NCBI GenBank assembly: GCA_023387735.1
Contig: JAEWHP010000035.1
Location: 310,001 to 374,000, forward strand
DNA: 64,000 nt
Origin: Pseudomonadota bacterium
GTDB taxonomy: Bacteria > Pseudomonadota > Alphaproteobacteria > Rhizobiales > Xanthobacteraceae
Direction of reading: 5' to 3'
Shown: in pieces, positions 1 to 8,762 of the stretch
Position numbering within the stretch: the first letter of the stretch is position 1
Layout: each line of letters starts with the position of its first letter
Position numbers and translations under genes: made by a program
Notes under the pieces: generated by a model
The model's input: only the letters and a program-made list of their open reading frames with translations
Databases searched by the model: none
Told to the model about the DNA's origin: nothing

Positions 1-549
1 CTGCGCCGCCCCGCGCTCGGCGAGATCGAACTGTCGAGCCATATTTTCCCGGTGACCTACCAGGCGGTCGACCGCGAATTGCCGCTCGCGCTCGCAAAGC
101 ACCAGCCGCACGCGCTGCTGATGTTCGGCCTGGCCGGCCGCACCGGCTATCTCCGCATCGAAACCCGCGCCCGCAACGCCGTCACCATGCTGTGGCCCGA
201 CGCCGCGCAGGCACGTTCGCGCAAGGGCTCGATCACTGATGGCGCCGATGCCCGGAGGTTCGGCCCCCATACCGCAAAACTGCTGCGCGCGGCGATGGCC
301 ACCGGCATCGATGCCCGCGCCTCGCGCGATGCCGGAAGCTACCTCTGCAACTATCTGAGCTGGCGCGCGATCGAGGCCGTCGCCGGCGACAACGGCCCGC
401 GCCTCGCCGCCTTCGTCCACATCCCGCCGCTGGCGCGCGGCGGCGCCGCAAGGCGCAAGGGATTTTCGCGGATCACGCTCGACGAACTGGTCGATGCCGG
501 CGAAGCGATGCTGATGGAAATGGTGCGGCTGACGCGAAGAACTTCGTAG
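1..549 (+). CDS. pcp: Pyroglutamyl-peptidase I (peptidase C15), 5' end missing
   Basis: The gene is cut by the left edge of the window; 182 codons remain and the reading frame is open from base 1. The protein is a cytoplasmic cysteine peptidase that removes N-terminal pyroglutamate from peptides. All three catalytic residues of family C15 are visible in the right order: Glu in LRIETRARN (codon 160-162), Cys in SYLCNYLSW (346-348) and His in FVHIPPL (418-420). Family members have about 200-215 residues, so roughly 30 N-terminal residues are missing. The GTG at 52 is internal and not a real start. The stop codon lies inside the palindromic repeat at 546-625. Confidence 0.88.
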   Translation: MRRPALGEIELSSHIFPVTYQAVDRELPLALAKHQPHALLMFGLAGRTGYLRIETRARNAVTMLWPDAAQARSRKGSITDGADARRFGPHTAKLLRAAMATGIDARASRDAGSYLCNYLSWRAIEAVAGDNGPRLAAFVHIPPLARGGAARRKGFSRITLDELVDAGEAMLMEMVRLTRRTS

Positions 550-625
550 GGTGGGCAAAGCGTAGCGTGCCCACCATTTCGTCCGCGGGTTATCTGGTGG
601 GCACGCTTCGCTTTGCCCACCCTAC
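546..625. repeat. Palindromic intergenic repeat, GTAGGGTGGGCAAAGCG family
   Basis: Arms 546-575 and 596-625 are 30-bp inverted copies with one mismatch, separated by 20 bases. The left arm overlaps the stop codon of pcp, so the element may also act as its terminator. A more diverged copy of the same family lies at 23195-23267. Confidence 0.85.
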
Positions 626-765
626 ACACCCCCGTCGTACACAACATTAACCCTACCCCTAACAATCGACGCGTTCTCTCCACGTCTTCACCATGCCTGA
701 CCGCATTTGCGCGATACCTGTGGGGACGCGAATGTCGCGACCGGCATTGCGCGAGGATCATTGAC

Positions 766-2136
766 ATGGACATGAACCGCCGCCGTCTCATTGGAGGATC
801 CGCCGCCGGCGTAGCGGGCGCGCTCGCGATGTCGCCCGATGCCGCGCGCGCCGCTCCCCTCACCTCCACGCTCGGCCGCGACGTCACGCAATTTGGCGTC
901 CGCCCCGGCAGTCCGGACGATCAAACCGCAAAGCTGCAACGCGCGATCGATGAAGCCGCGCGCGCGCGAGCGCCGCTGGCGCTGCCGCCCGGCGTCTATC
1001 GCACCGGCATGCTTCGGCTCGAAAGCGGCACGCAACTGGTCGGCGTACGCGGCGCAACCAAGCTCGTCTTCACTGGCGGCGCCTCGATGCTGCAGGGTGA
1101 AGGCGCCAGCAGCGTCGGCTTGAGCGGTCTTACGCTCGATGGCGGCGGCATTGCCCTGCCGCAGCGCCGCGGTCTGGTGCATTGCCTCGGCGGCCGCGAC
1201 GTCCGCATTGCCGATTGCGAAATCACGGGCTCCGGCGGCAACGGCGTCTGGCTCGAGCAGGCGTCCGGCGACATCTCCGGCAACATCTTCACGAAGATCG
1301 CGACCACGGCGGTGGTGTCGTTCGACGCCAAGGGCCTGATCGTTTCGCGCAACACGATCATCGACACCAACGACAACGGCATCGAGATCCTGCGCACCTC
1401 GATCGGCGACGACGGCACGCTGGTACTCGACAACCGCATCGAGGACATCAAGGCCGGGCCCGGCGGCTCCGGGCAGTACGGCAACGCCATCAACGCCTAC
1501 CGCGCCGGCAACGTGATCGTCCGGGGCAACCGGATCAGGAATTGCGACTACTCCGCGGTGCGCGGCAACTCGGCGTCCAATATCCAGATATCAGGCAATA
1601 GCGTCAGCAATGTCCGCGAGGTCGCGCTCTATTCGGAATTCGCGTTCGAGGGCGCGGTCATCGCCAACAACACGGTCGACGGTGCAGCCGTCGGCGTCTC
1701 GGTCTGCAATTTCAACGAGGGCGGACGGATCGCGGTCGTGCAGGGCAACATCATCCGCAACCTGTTGCCGAAGCGGCCGATCGGCACCGCGCCGGACGAC
1801 GATGCCGGGATCGGCATCTATGTCGAGGCGGATTCCTCCGTCACCGGCAACGTGATCGAGAACGCGCCGTCATTCGGGATCATCGCCGGCTGGGGCAAGT
1901 ATCTGCGCGACGTCGCCATCACCGGCAACGTGATCCGCAAGGCCTTCGTCGGCATCGGCGTCTCGGTGATGCCCGGCGCCGGAACGGCGCTGGTCAACAA
2001 CAACATGATTTCGGAAACGCCGCGCGGTGCGGTGGTCGGGCTCGATCACGCCCGCACCATCACGACCGACCTTGCTGCCGAGGGCGCACAGCGCTACGCG
2101 CAGGTGGCGGTCGGCGGCAACGCGGTACGCCGGTAG
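766..2136 (+). CDS. Tat-exported parallel beta-helix repeat protein (TIGR03808-like)
   Basis: 456 residues. The frame is open further upstream, but ATG 766 is preferred: it has GAGG about nine bases upstream and gives a twin-arginine signal (MNRRRLIGG, then a hydrophobic stretch and an AARAAP cleavage region near residue 28). The mature protein begins like a pectate-lyase-type beta-helix (DVTQFGVRPGSPDDQTAKLQ) and then holds many short N-rich turns of the form GN.I..... such as ISGNIF, VSRNTI, VRGNRI and ITGNVI, typical of right-handed beta-helix coils. This matches the family called twin-arginine-translocated uncharacterised repeat protein. A carbohydrate-related periplasmic role is possible, but no substrate can be named. 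It converges on the TIGR03809-like gene 30 bases downstream, its usual neighbour. Confidence 0.82.
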   Translation: MDMNRRRLIGGSAAGVAGALAMSPDAARAAPLTSTLGRDVTQFGVRPGSPDDQTAKLQRAIDEAARARAPLALPPGVYRTGMLRLESGTQLVGVRGATKLVFTGGASMLQGEGASSVGLSGLTLDGGGIALPQRRGLVHCLGGRDVRIADCEITGSGGNGVWLEQASGDISGNIFTKIATTAVVSFDAKGLIVSRNTIIDTNDNGIEILRTSIGDDGTLVLDNRIEDIKAGPGGSGQYGNAINAYRAGNVIVRGNRIRNCDYSAVRGNSASNIQISGNSVSNVREVALYSEFAFEGAVIANNTVDGAAVGVSVCNFNEGGRIAVVQGNIIRNLLPKRPIGTAPDDDAGIGIYVEADSSVTGNVIENAPSFGIIAGWGKYLRDVAITGNVIRKAFVGIGVSVMPGAGTALVNNNMISETPRGAVVGLDHARTITTDLAAEGAQRYAQVAVGGNAVRR

Positions 2137-2166
2137 TCGTCTCGCCAGTTTGCGCAAACGCTCCGG

Positions 2167-2691
2167 CTACATCGCGTTGCGCAGCAGCGGATAGCGCTCC
2201 TTCACCGCATCCAGCTTGCGGGCGGCCGGCAGCGGCATTTGGCGCACCACTGCCGCGCTGGGCGTTGGCGGCGCCTGTTCGACAACAACGCGCGGGCTTT
2301 CCGGCACGGCCGCAACCTTGCCCGGCACGTCGCGCGGTGGCGCAACAGCCTTCGGTGCCGGCTGCGGCAGCGGTTGCACTCGGGCGACCGGCTGCCCGAA
2401 CCCTTCATCGCGCGGCAACGGCGTCAGCGGCAGCGGCGTGGTCCGGCGGCGGCCAAGCCAGGCCAGGTCGATCGAGTTGTTGTCGAGCGATGCTTCACGA
2501 TGCAGCAGGCCGCGCCAGGTTTCGACGGCGGCCTTGGCTTCCTGGATGTTTTGCAGGAACTGAATTTCGCTGTGAAAGCGGCGCCAGCGTCCGGTTTCCC
2601 ATAGCTCGGTTAGATATTCCAGCCGGCGCTCGGCCAGATTGCACCAGCGCGCGACGATCTCGCGGCCCAAGGCCACGTCTCGGTGTGTCAT
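2167..2691 (-). CDS. TIGR03809-like conserved protein
   Basis: 174 residues, no signal peptide and no membrane segment. The N-terminal third is a charged helical region (GREIVARWCNLAERRLEYL, then FLQNIQEAKAAVETWRGLL); the rest is rich in Pro and Ala and ends in KLDAVKERYPLLRNAM. This resembles the TIGR03809 family, known only from relatives of Bradyrhizobium and often next to TIGR03808 genes, as here. Function unknown. The start ATG at 2691 is the first in the frame. The two genes are convergent, so they are not one transcript. Confidence 0.7.
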   Translation of the reverse strand: MTHRDVALGREIVARWCNLAERRLEYLTELWETGRWRRFHSEIQFLQNIQEAKAAVETWRGLLHREASLDNNSIDLAWLGRRRTTPLPLTPLPRDEGFGQPVARVQPLPQPAPKAVAPPRDVPGKVAAVPESPRVVVEQAPPTPSAAVVRQMPLPAARKLDAVKERYPLLRNAM

Positions 2692-3040
2692 TAATCAGCC
2701 CCAATGAGAGAGACGGACGCAGACGCAACCGGGACGAATCAGTCGAATACAATATGGATATTCTGTGGAAAACTTCGCCGTTGTCCAGTGCATGCGGCGA
2801 CGCGGCGCATCGCGCACGACCCAAGCGGAAAATCGGCGACAAAAATGAAAGACCCGTCCGGGGGGACAACCGGACGGGTCAAAGCTATATGGGGCGCTTG
2901 GGGTGGATGGGCGCTCGCGCCGAATACAGCCAATGGGGGGAATTACCGCTCCCACATATTTAAGTCGCGACACCCTGCCGAACGTTCAAGACGGACGGCG
3001 ATTTTTTTAGCTCGTCAGTTCGGTGACAATTGCCCGGAAT
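2692..3040. other. Intergenic region holding a hairpin terminator
   Basis: 349 bases without a convincing gene. It holds the hairpin at 2851-2880 and AT-richer sequence near 2941-3010. Short open frames here have no recognisable protein character. Confidence 0.6.
2851..2880 (-). terminator. Probable Rho-independent terminator for the S8 peptidase operon
   Basis: Perfect 10-bp inverted repeat GACCCGTCCG / CGGACGGGTC with a 10-base loop. On the minus strand it is followed by TTTCATTTTTG, a T-rich tail. It lies about 160 bases beyond the stop codon of the S8 peptidase gene. Confidence 0.6.
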
Positions 3041-4714
3041 TCACTGCGCAGCGGGCTTATTGCCTGCGTTTGCAGCGGATTTTTCCGATGCCATCGACGG
3101 CGCGGCATCGTTCAGCGCACGGCTCACGGAAGCGTTATCTGAAGCTGCGGCATTTTCTCCGGCGGGCTTGCCGGTAGCAGCCAGCGGAACCGTCGCCGCG
3201 GCCGCCGCAGCCGTGACGGCGGCGAACGCGTCGGCGTTACCCGCGCCGAACAGGTCGTCGCGGCCGGGAGTGCCGAGGTCGCGGGCGGTCTTCATCAGGA
3301 TCGCGCGAACATCGTTCGGATTCAATGCAGGATTGCGCTCCATGATCAGCGCCGCGACCCCGCTGATATAGGCGGCGGAAAACGAGGTGCCTGACGTGAT
3401 CTGGTACTTGTCATCGGGCGCGGGCAGGAAGATATCCGCACCGGGCGCCGCAATGGCGATGTGATTGCCGCGGTTCGACGCCGCAAACAGCTTCTCCTGC
3501 GCATCGGTGCCGCTCACGGCGATCACGTTCGGATTGGCGGCGGGATAGAGCGGCGGTGATTTCGCACCGGCATTGCCGGCCGCGGCAACCATCAGGATAC
3601 CCCTGGCCGCGGTCGCGGCGATGGCGCGCTCGATCAGCGGATCCTTCGGGCCGGCAAAGCTCATGTTGATGATCTGCGCGCCGTGCTCGGCCGCATAGTT
3701 CATCCCCCGGATGATCACGTAGGACGTGCTTTCGCCTTTCGATCCCCCGCCGAACGCACGGATCGCCAGCAGCCTCGCCTCCGGCGCGCTCCCCATCAGC
3801 CTGGCATGCGCGACGATCGCCCCCGCGATCCCGGTGCCGTGGACGTGCGGGCCTTCCTTGCTGCCGAGCGCATCGAAATTGTCGGCCACCGAATTGGCGA
3901 GTTCTGGATGTCTGGCATCGACGCCAGAATCGATCACCGCAATGGTGACGTTCATGCCGCGAACGAGCTGGTGGGCCTGCGGCAGCCGAAGCTGCGCGAC
4001 CGCATATTGCGCGGCATCGCCCTCGGTCGTGGTCTTCCTCTGCTGCTGCAGGAAATAGCGGAAATTGAGCTGCACCGACCGCACGCTGGCATCGGCGGCG
4101 AACTGGCGGCGCGCGGTCTCGAGCGGCCGCTGGTCGACGATCCGGAACAGACCGATGGTGCTGCCGAGCAGCGGGAGGTTCTCGGACGAGATGCGCTCCA
4201 GGCCATGACGCCGTGCCAGCGCATCGGCCTCGGCCGTGGACAGCGAGCCGTCGATTTCCGCAACGAGTTCGTTCGGAAGGGAGCGCAGATTGACCGCGGC
4301 CTGCGAACTGCCCTTGTCGGCACCGCCCTTCCCCTTTTTAGCCAGTTTTTTGGCAGAACCACCCTTGCCGTTATCCTTGCCACCGTCGGCCGAGGCCACC
4401 GAGCATGCACCGTCCGGACCGCGAGAGGCGGCCGGGCAACCCGTGTTCTGGCTGGACGGGAACCGCGTGGCAGAGAGCGTCGACCGCACGCCAAGGTCGG
4501 GGCGCGTTCGCACGACGGTATCGACGCCGAGATTCGGGCGGGCCGCGATGTTTGGGTTGATGGTCGGCGTCCGCGAGCCGACATTGAGATTGGGCGAGCG
4601 CATGATGTTCTGCGCATGTACCGCGGAAGCCGCGAACGCCAGCGACAACGCCGCTGACAGGATCAATACGCCGCGCCGCGTCCTCATCCGCCAATTGGAG
4701 CCATCATGAAGCAT
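3041..4714 (-). CDS. Secreted subtilisin-like S8 serine peptidase
   Basis: 557 residues. The start chosen is ATG 4714, with AAGGCGAGG a few bases upstream; the frame opens eight codons earlier. Residues 10-34 form a signal peptide ending in SAVHA|QN. A Gly/Lys-rich linker follows (about 110-140), then a prodomain-like segment (about 146-220) and the catalytic domain. The triad is visible: Asp262 in AVIDSG, His292 in HVHGTGIAG, Ser444 in SGTSFSAA, with the oxyanion Asn381 in AAAGNAG. The C-terminus is Ala-rich. The gene lies 32 bases downstream of the anti-sigma gene in the order sigma, anti-sigma, peptidase. That suggests co-transcription and a role in processing an envelope target, possibly the anti-sigma factor itself (inference). 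Confidence 0.88.
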   Translation of the reverse strand: MLHDGSNWRMRTRRGVLILSAALSLAFAASAVHAQNIMRSPNLNVGSRTPTINPNIAARPNLGVDTVVRTRPDLGVRSTLSATRFPSSQNTGCPAASRGPDGACSVASADGGKDNGKGGSAKKLAKKGKGGADKGSSQAAVNLRSLPNELVAEIDGSLSTAEADALARRHGLERISSENLPLLGSTIGLFRIVDQRPLETARRQFAADASVRSVQLNFRYFLQQQRKTTTEGDAAQYAVAQLRLPQAHQLVRGMNVTIAVIDSGVDARHPELANSVADNFDALGSKEGPHVHGTGIAGAIVAHARLMGSAPEARLLAIRAFGGGSKGESTSYVIIRGMNYAAEHGAQIINMSFAGPKDPLIERAIAATAARGILMVAAAGNAGAKSPPLYPAANPNVIAVSGTDAQEKLFAASNRGNHIAIAAPGADIFLPAPDDKYQITSGTSFSAAYISGVAALIMERNPALNPNDVRAILMKTARDLGTPGRDDLFGAGNADAFAAVTAAAAAATVPLAATGKPAGENAAASDNASVSRALNDAAPSMASEKSAANAGNKPAAQ

Positions 4715-4746
4715 GGGACCTCGCCTTGCGGGGCGCACGGCGCAGC

Positions 4747-5454
4747 TTACGGCGTTGCCACCGCAAGCTTGACGATCTTCTCGCCCTCCAGCTTCTTCAG
4801 CAGGCTTGCGGCGTCGTCCCGGCCCATCGCCTTGAACTGCAGGCGGAACATGTCACCATTGGCGTTACCGACGATCGAAGCCTGATATTTGTCGAGCAGC
4901 GCAGTGATGTCGGCGATGCGCGCTTCCGGCGCGAACCGCACCAGCGCCCGCGGCGGCGCAGCGCTGCTGCCGAGGTCGCGGGTGATCGGCCCTGACGACG
5001 GCTCGTTCATGCTAAGCGATGCCGTCTCGAACGTCGCGGTCTGGCTTTTCATCAGCACCGCGCCGATCACGCCGGCCTGCAACAGGAGCGCAACGGCGCC
5101 GACGCCGGCCGACCAGGCCAGCGTGCGCGGCGACAGCTTTGCGAAGAACTCCGATACGCGGGCGGACAGGCTGACCGAGAGCTGCGGCTTGCGCACCGGC
5201 TCGGCGTCGATCGCCGCGAACAGCTTCTGCATGGCGCGCACCGACGGCGCCCCCAGGCTCTCGTTCAGGCTGATGGTCTCGGCATATTCCTCGCCGATGA
5301 CGGCATATTGCCGGGCGAGTTCGGGATCGCTGGCGAGCGCCTCCTCGACGCGGCGTACATCCCGCGCGCTCAAGGTGCCGGCCGCATGGAAGGGCAACAG
5401 CATCTCGATTTCGCTGGGCTCTCGATCCAGCATTTGCCTGCTCGCCGCCATCAT
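4747..5454 (-). CDS. Membrane anti-sigma factor with a subtilase-prodomain-like periplasmic domain
   Basis: 235 residues. ATG 5454 overlaps the stop codon of the sigma factor gene (ATGA), which indicates translational coupling. Residues 1-85 look like the helical anti-sigma domain (MLLPFHAAGTLSARDVRRVE) but contain no Cys, so this is a zinc-free variant. One membrane segment spans about 111-135 (TLAWSAGVGAVALLLQAG). The periplasmic part from about 168 (RALVRFAPEARIADITALL, then GDMFRLQF and EGEKIVKLAV) resembles the prodomain of the neighbouring S8 peptidase. The protein should hold the sigma factor at the membrane until released by a signal. Confidence 0.82.
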   Translation of the reverse strand: MMAASRQMLDREPSEIEMLLPFHAAGTLSARDVRRVEEALASDPELARQYAVIGEEYAETISLNESLGAPSVRAMQKLFAAIDAEPVRKPQLSVSLSARVSEFFAKLSPRTLAWSAGVGAVALLLQAGVIGAVLMKSQTATFETASLSMNEPSSGPITRDLGSSAAPPRALVRFAPEARIADITALLDKYQASIVGNANGDMFRLQFKAMGRDDAASLLKKLEGEKIVKLAVATP

Positions 5455-6020
5455 GGCCAACCTCGCTCTATGCCGGCTGCCTTGAGCAGATCGGCCAATT
5501 TCTTGCGCGCATAAAACAGGCGCGTCTTGACGGTGTTCTCCGGAATACCGACGATTTCGGCCACCTCTTCCACGGACTTCTCGTGGTAGTAGACGAGATC
5601 GACGATCTCCCGATGCTCTGGCGAAAGTGCCGTCAGGCACTTGCGCAACGCTTCACCCGTATCCTTCTTCTGCGCCACCACTTCGGGATCGTCGGCGGTA
5701 TCCTCGATGGCGTTCGCAGTCTCGTCGTCCAGTCCAACGTCCTTGCGGCGTCTCAGTGCCGACAGGGCCTTGAAACGCGTAATCGCCAGCAGCCAGGTGG
5801 TAACGGCGGATCGGCCTTCGAACTTGCCGGCCTGACGCCACACATCGAGGAAAACCTCGCTGATGAGATCTTCCGCGATCTGTTCGTCCCTCACGAGCCG
5901 AAGCCCGAAACGGAACACCCTGACATGGTGCCTTCCGTACAGCACCTGCATGGCGAGCCGGTCGCCTTGAGCGATCCGGGCGATCAGAATTTCGTCTGAA
6001 GCCGCCTGTGCCGCACTCAA
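5451..6020 (-). CDS. ECF-type RNA polymerase sigma factor
   Basis: 189 residues. Region 2 is visible from about 20 to 90 (MQVLYGRHHVRVFRFGLRL, then EDLISEVFLDVWRQAGKF and WLLAITRFKALSALRR). Region 4 runs from about 125 to 180 (LSPEHREIVDLVYYHEKS, then EIVGIPENTVKTRLFYARKK, a helix-turn-helix). There is no C-terminal sensory extension. The best start in the frame is TTG 6020; the first in-frame ATG lies about 23 codons in and would remove part of region 2. It is followed by its anti-sigma gene with a four-base overlap and then by an S8 peptidase. The regulon is unknown; autoregulation from the region upstream of 6020 is likely. Confidence 0.92.
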   Translation of the reverse strand: MSAAQAASDEILIARIAQGDRLAMQVLYGRHHVRVFRFGLRLVRDEQIAEDLISEVFLDVWRQAGKFEGRSAVTTWLLAITRFKALSALRRRKDVGLDDETANAIEDTADDPEVVAQKKDTGEALRKCLTALSPEHREIVDLVYYHEKSVEEVAEIVGIPENTVKTRLFYARKKLADLLKAAGIERGWP

Positions 6021-6436
6021 TGGCCGTCTCGCAAGGTTGGTCTGAGAGGGGTGGCCGGCGGTTCGACGGGACAGGCAAGATTCTTCACATTACGGCAATG
6101 TCCCAAGCGCATGTGTGATCTATGCCACAAAAGGTCTTGGCCCAGCGAAGGTGCCGGCAAGAACGAACGAAGCCCCGAAACTGGTATCATAATACTTAAT
6201 TACTCTCACGGCGAACACGGCGCCCATACGACCATACCAAGGGTTGGCCAACAGGGCACCATCGGCTTGGGAACGGTTCCCGGGTCCGGGTTCCACACTA
6301 TCGGAATCTGGCAGATTTCCGTTACGAAACAGCATCGTGGGAGATCTGCGCGCCCCGGAATCGGCGCCAAAAGATACCAAAACTAAAGGCTTTGTTCCCT
6401 AAAGTTTCGTCCGGCGACCTCCATTCGCGACGGGAC
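6021..6436. other. Divergent intergenic region between the ECF sigma factor and the GGDEF gene
   Basis: 416 bases without a convincing gene, presumably holding promoters for both sides. It contains a perfect 13-base palindrome, GGGAAC-G-GTTCCC, at 6269-6281. Its GGAAC half resembles the -35 element of ECF promoters, but I found no matching -10 at the right distance on either strand. AT-rich sequence lies at about 6185-6205. Confidence 0.5.
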
Positions 6437-7585
6437 ATGAGCAGCGCAGCTTCATTGCTTCAAGAGCAAGGCTCCAACAGTGCGGCGGCGCACGGTACTC
6501 GCCTGCCGGTCGAGCTATTGAAGCGCCGGACCGGCCAGCGCCGCCAGATGCTGGCCGTGCAGGCCGTCAGCTACTCCCTCATCACCCTGGTCCTGGTGGT
6601 CTATGCCTACGCCGGCACCATCCCGATGATCATTCCGTCGGCCTATTTCCTGGTCGGCGTCGGACTGGTCTCGGTCTTTGTCGTGCTGTCGGAGGCCTGG
6701 TTCAACGACCGGTTCGAGGATCACTACCTCACGATCTACCAGGTTGGCGGCCACGTCGCGATCCAGCTTTGTTTCCTGCTTGCGGCGCCCGAGATCGGCT
6801 TTGTCTTCCTCAGCGTCGTGTTCCTGATATTCGGCTTCGGCGCGCTGCGGATGACCTCCCGGCAAGCCATCATCGCCTGGACGCTCACCATGATCGGCCT
6901 GGTGCCGATCTTTCTCTTCACCAGCACGCCGATCGGCCTGCCGATCGCCACCCCGACCGAGCGTGTCGCCGCGATGCTTTCCTACGTCCTCACGATCGGC
7001 CAATGCGCCTTCGTCGGACTGTATGGCAGCACCATGCGCAAGATGCTCTACGACCGCAGCTTCGAACTCAAGGCGGCCTACAAGCGGATCGAGGAACTTG
7101 CCGAACTCGACGAACTGACCGGGGCCTCCAACCGCCGCAGCATCATGCGGATGCTGGAAGAGGAAATCGCCCGCGCCGAACGCAGCGGATCGCCCTGCTC
7201 CGTCGCGTTGATCGACCTCGACTACTTCAAGCGCATCAACGACGCCTATGGCCATCCGACCGGCGACGAGGTGCTGCGGACGTTCTCCATCACCATGTTC
7301 GCCAACATCCGCAGCGTGGACCGCTTCGGCCGCTACGGCGGCGAGGAATTCCTGCTGGTGCTGCCCGACATGGATACGAACAGCGCGGCCCGGGCGCTCG
7401 ACCGGCTGCGCGCGATCGTCGCCGATCTCGAATGGAGCGCATTCTCGCCGGGCATGAAGGTGACGATGTCCGCCGGCGTCGCGACGCTGAAGACGAACGA
7501 AACCTCGGACACATTCCTCGCGCGCGCCGACCGCGCGCTTTATGCAGCCAAGGCGCAGGGACGCAACCGCATCACCAGCGCCTGA
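6437..7585 (+). CDS. Membrane-bound diguanylate cyclase (GGDEF)
   Basis: 382 residues. It makes cyclic di-GMP from two GTP at the inner membrane. The N-terminal half holds about six hydrophobic segments (about 40-200) without an obvious extracytoplasmic sensor domain. A short linker (YKRIEELAELDELTGASNRR) leads into the GGDEF domain. The active-site motif is GGEEF (about 301-305), and an inhibitory site RSVD lies exactly five residues before it, so product feedback inhibition is expected. There is no EAL domain. ATG 6437 is preferred over the first in-frame ATG at 6392 because the extra 15 residues look non-coding. A DUF2336 gene follows 64 bases downstream on the same strand. Confidence 0.9.
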   Translation: MSSAASLLQEQGSNSAAAHGTRLPVELLKRRTGQRRQMLAVQAVSYSLITLVLVVYAYAGTIPMIIPSAYFLVGVGLVSVFVVLSEAWFNDRFEDHYLTIYQVGGHVAIQLCFLLAAPEIGFVFLSVVFLIFGFGALRMTSRQAIIAWTLTMIGLVPIFLFTSTPIGLPIATPTERVAAMLSYVLTIGQCAFVGLYGSTMRKMLYDRSFELKAAYKRIEELAELDELTGASNRRSIMRMLEEEIARAERSGSPCSVALIDLDYFKRINDAYGHPTGDEVLRTFSITMFANIRSVDRFGRYGGEEFLLVLPDMDTNSAARALDRLRAIVADLEWSAFSPGMKVTMSAGVATLKTNETSDTFLARADRALYAAKAQGRNRITSA

Positions 7586-7649
7586 TCCAGTATTTTTATT
7601 TTTCCGGTGGCGGAGAATCCACCGCCGGCTTTTTCTCCAGGACAGAGCC

Positions 7650-8762
7650 ATGAGTTCGAAAACAGCTACTCATCCCGGACATCTGCTCGACGAACTGCAG
7701 AGCACGCTGGCGCATGGCACCGTCGCCCGCCGGGTCGAGACCCTGCGCCGGGTGACGGATCTCTTCATCAACGGCGCGATCGATTATTCCGACGAGCAGA
7801 TCGGGCTGTTCGACGATGTGTTCCAGTGCCTGATCGATCACATCGAAACATCGGCCAAGGCGCTGCTCGCCAACCGTCTCGCGCCGATCGACACCGCGCC
7901 GCCGCTCACTATCCGCGCGCTCGCCTTCGACGACGTCATCGAGGTCGCGGGCCCGGTGCTGTCGCAATCCAACCGGCTCGACGACAAGACCCTCATCGAG
8001 AACGCCCGCAGCAAGAGCCAGGCGCATCTGATGGCGATCTCGACGCGAAGGGTGTTGAGCGGCGCCGTCACCGACGTGCTGGTCCAGCGCGGCAACGACG
8101 AGGTAATCCAGAGCACCGTCAACAATCCCGGCGCGGAGTTCACCGAACGCGGCTTCACCCGCCTGGTCAGCCGCGCCGAAGGCGACGACAATCTCACGAT
8201 CAGCGTCGGCCAGTGTCCGGCGATGCCGCGACATCTCTATTTGAAGCTGCTCGCGAAGGCGTCCGACACGGTGCGGCAGCGGCTGGAGGCCGCCAACCCG
8301 CAGCAGGCCGCGCGGGTGCCGACCGCCGTCAAGGAGGCAACGCGGCGCGCGCGCTCGGCGACCTCGACGATGACCAGGAACACCGAAATCGCCCACGCCC
8401 TGATCAAGTCGCTGTATGACGACGGCCGGCTCGACGAATCCCAGGTGGCGTCGTTTGCCGAGGCCGGGAAATTCGACGAAGCCAACGCCTCGATCGCGGC
8501 GATGGCCAACATGCCGGTGGCGATCGCCGAGAACATGATGATCGAAAGCCGGGCCGAAGGCGTGATGATTCTGGCGAAGGTCGCGGGACTTTCGTGGCCA
8601 ACCGTCAAGATGATCATCGACATGCGCGATGAACTGGCCGGCGGAGACCCCACCGACATCGCCGCCTGCAAGGACACCTACGAGCGGCTGCGGCCGTCCA
8701 CCGCGCAGCAGGTGCTGCGTTTCCATCGCATGCAGCAGAACGCGCCGGTGGCGAAGGATTAA
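7650..8762 (+). CDS. DUF2336 domain protein
   Basis: 370 residues, soluble and mostly helical. Its layout is that of alphaproteobacterial DUF2336 proteins: HEAT-like helices at the N-terminus (TVARRVETLRRVTDLFING), then ALLANRLAPIDTAPPLTI and LSQSNRLDDKTLIENARSKS. The role is unknown; the family is often found near signalling genes, which fits the diguanylate cyclase just upstream. ATG 7650 follows GGACAGAGCC; upstream codons in the frame look non-coding. The TAA stop (8760-8762) coincides with the first bases of a palindromic repeat that fills the gap to the convergent NrsF-type gene. Confidence 0.8.
   Translation: MSSKTATHPGHLLDELQSTLAHGTVARRVETLRRVTDLFINGAIDYSDEQIGLFDDVFQCLIDHIETSAKALLANRLAPIDTAPPLTIRALAFDDVIEVAGPVLSQSNRLDDKTLIENARSKSQAHLMAISTRRVLSGAVTDVLVQRGNDEVIQSTVNNPGAEFTERGFTRLVSRAEGDDNLTISVGQCPAMPRHLYLKLLAKASDTVRQRLEAANPQQAARVPTAVKEATRRARSATSTMTRNTEIAHALIKSLYDDGRLDESQVASFAEAGKFDEANASIAAMANMPVAIAENMMIESRAEGVMILAKVAGLSWPTVKMIIDMRDELAGGDPTDIAACKDTYERLRPSTAQQVLRFHRMQQNAPVAKD

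Noticed and set aside
3001..3012. T-rich run GATTTTTTTAG as a terminator
   Set aside because: No stem precedes it on either strand; the hairpin at 2851-2880 is the better terminator.
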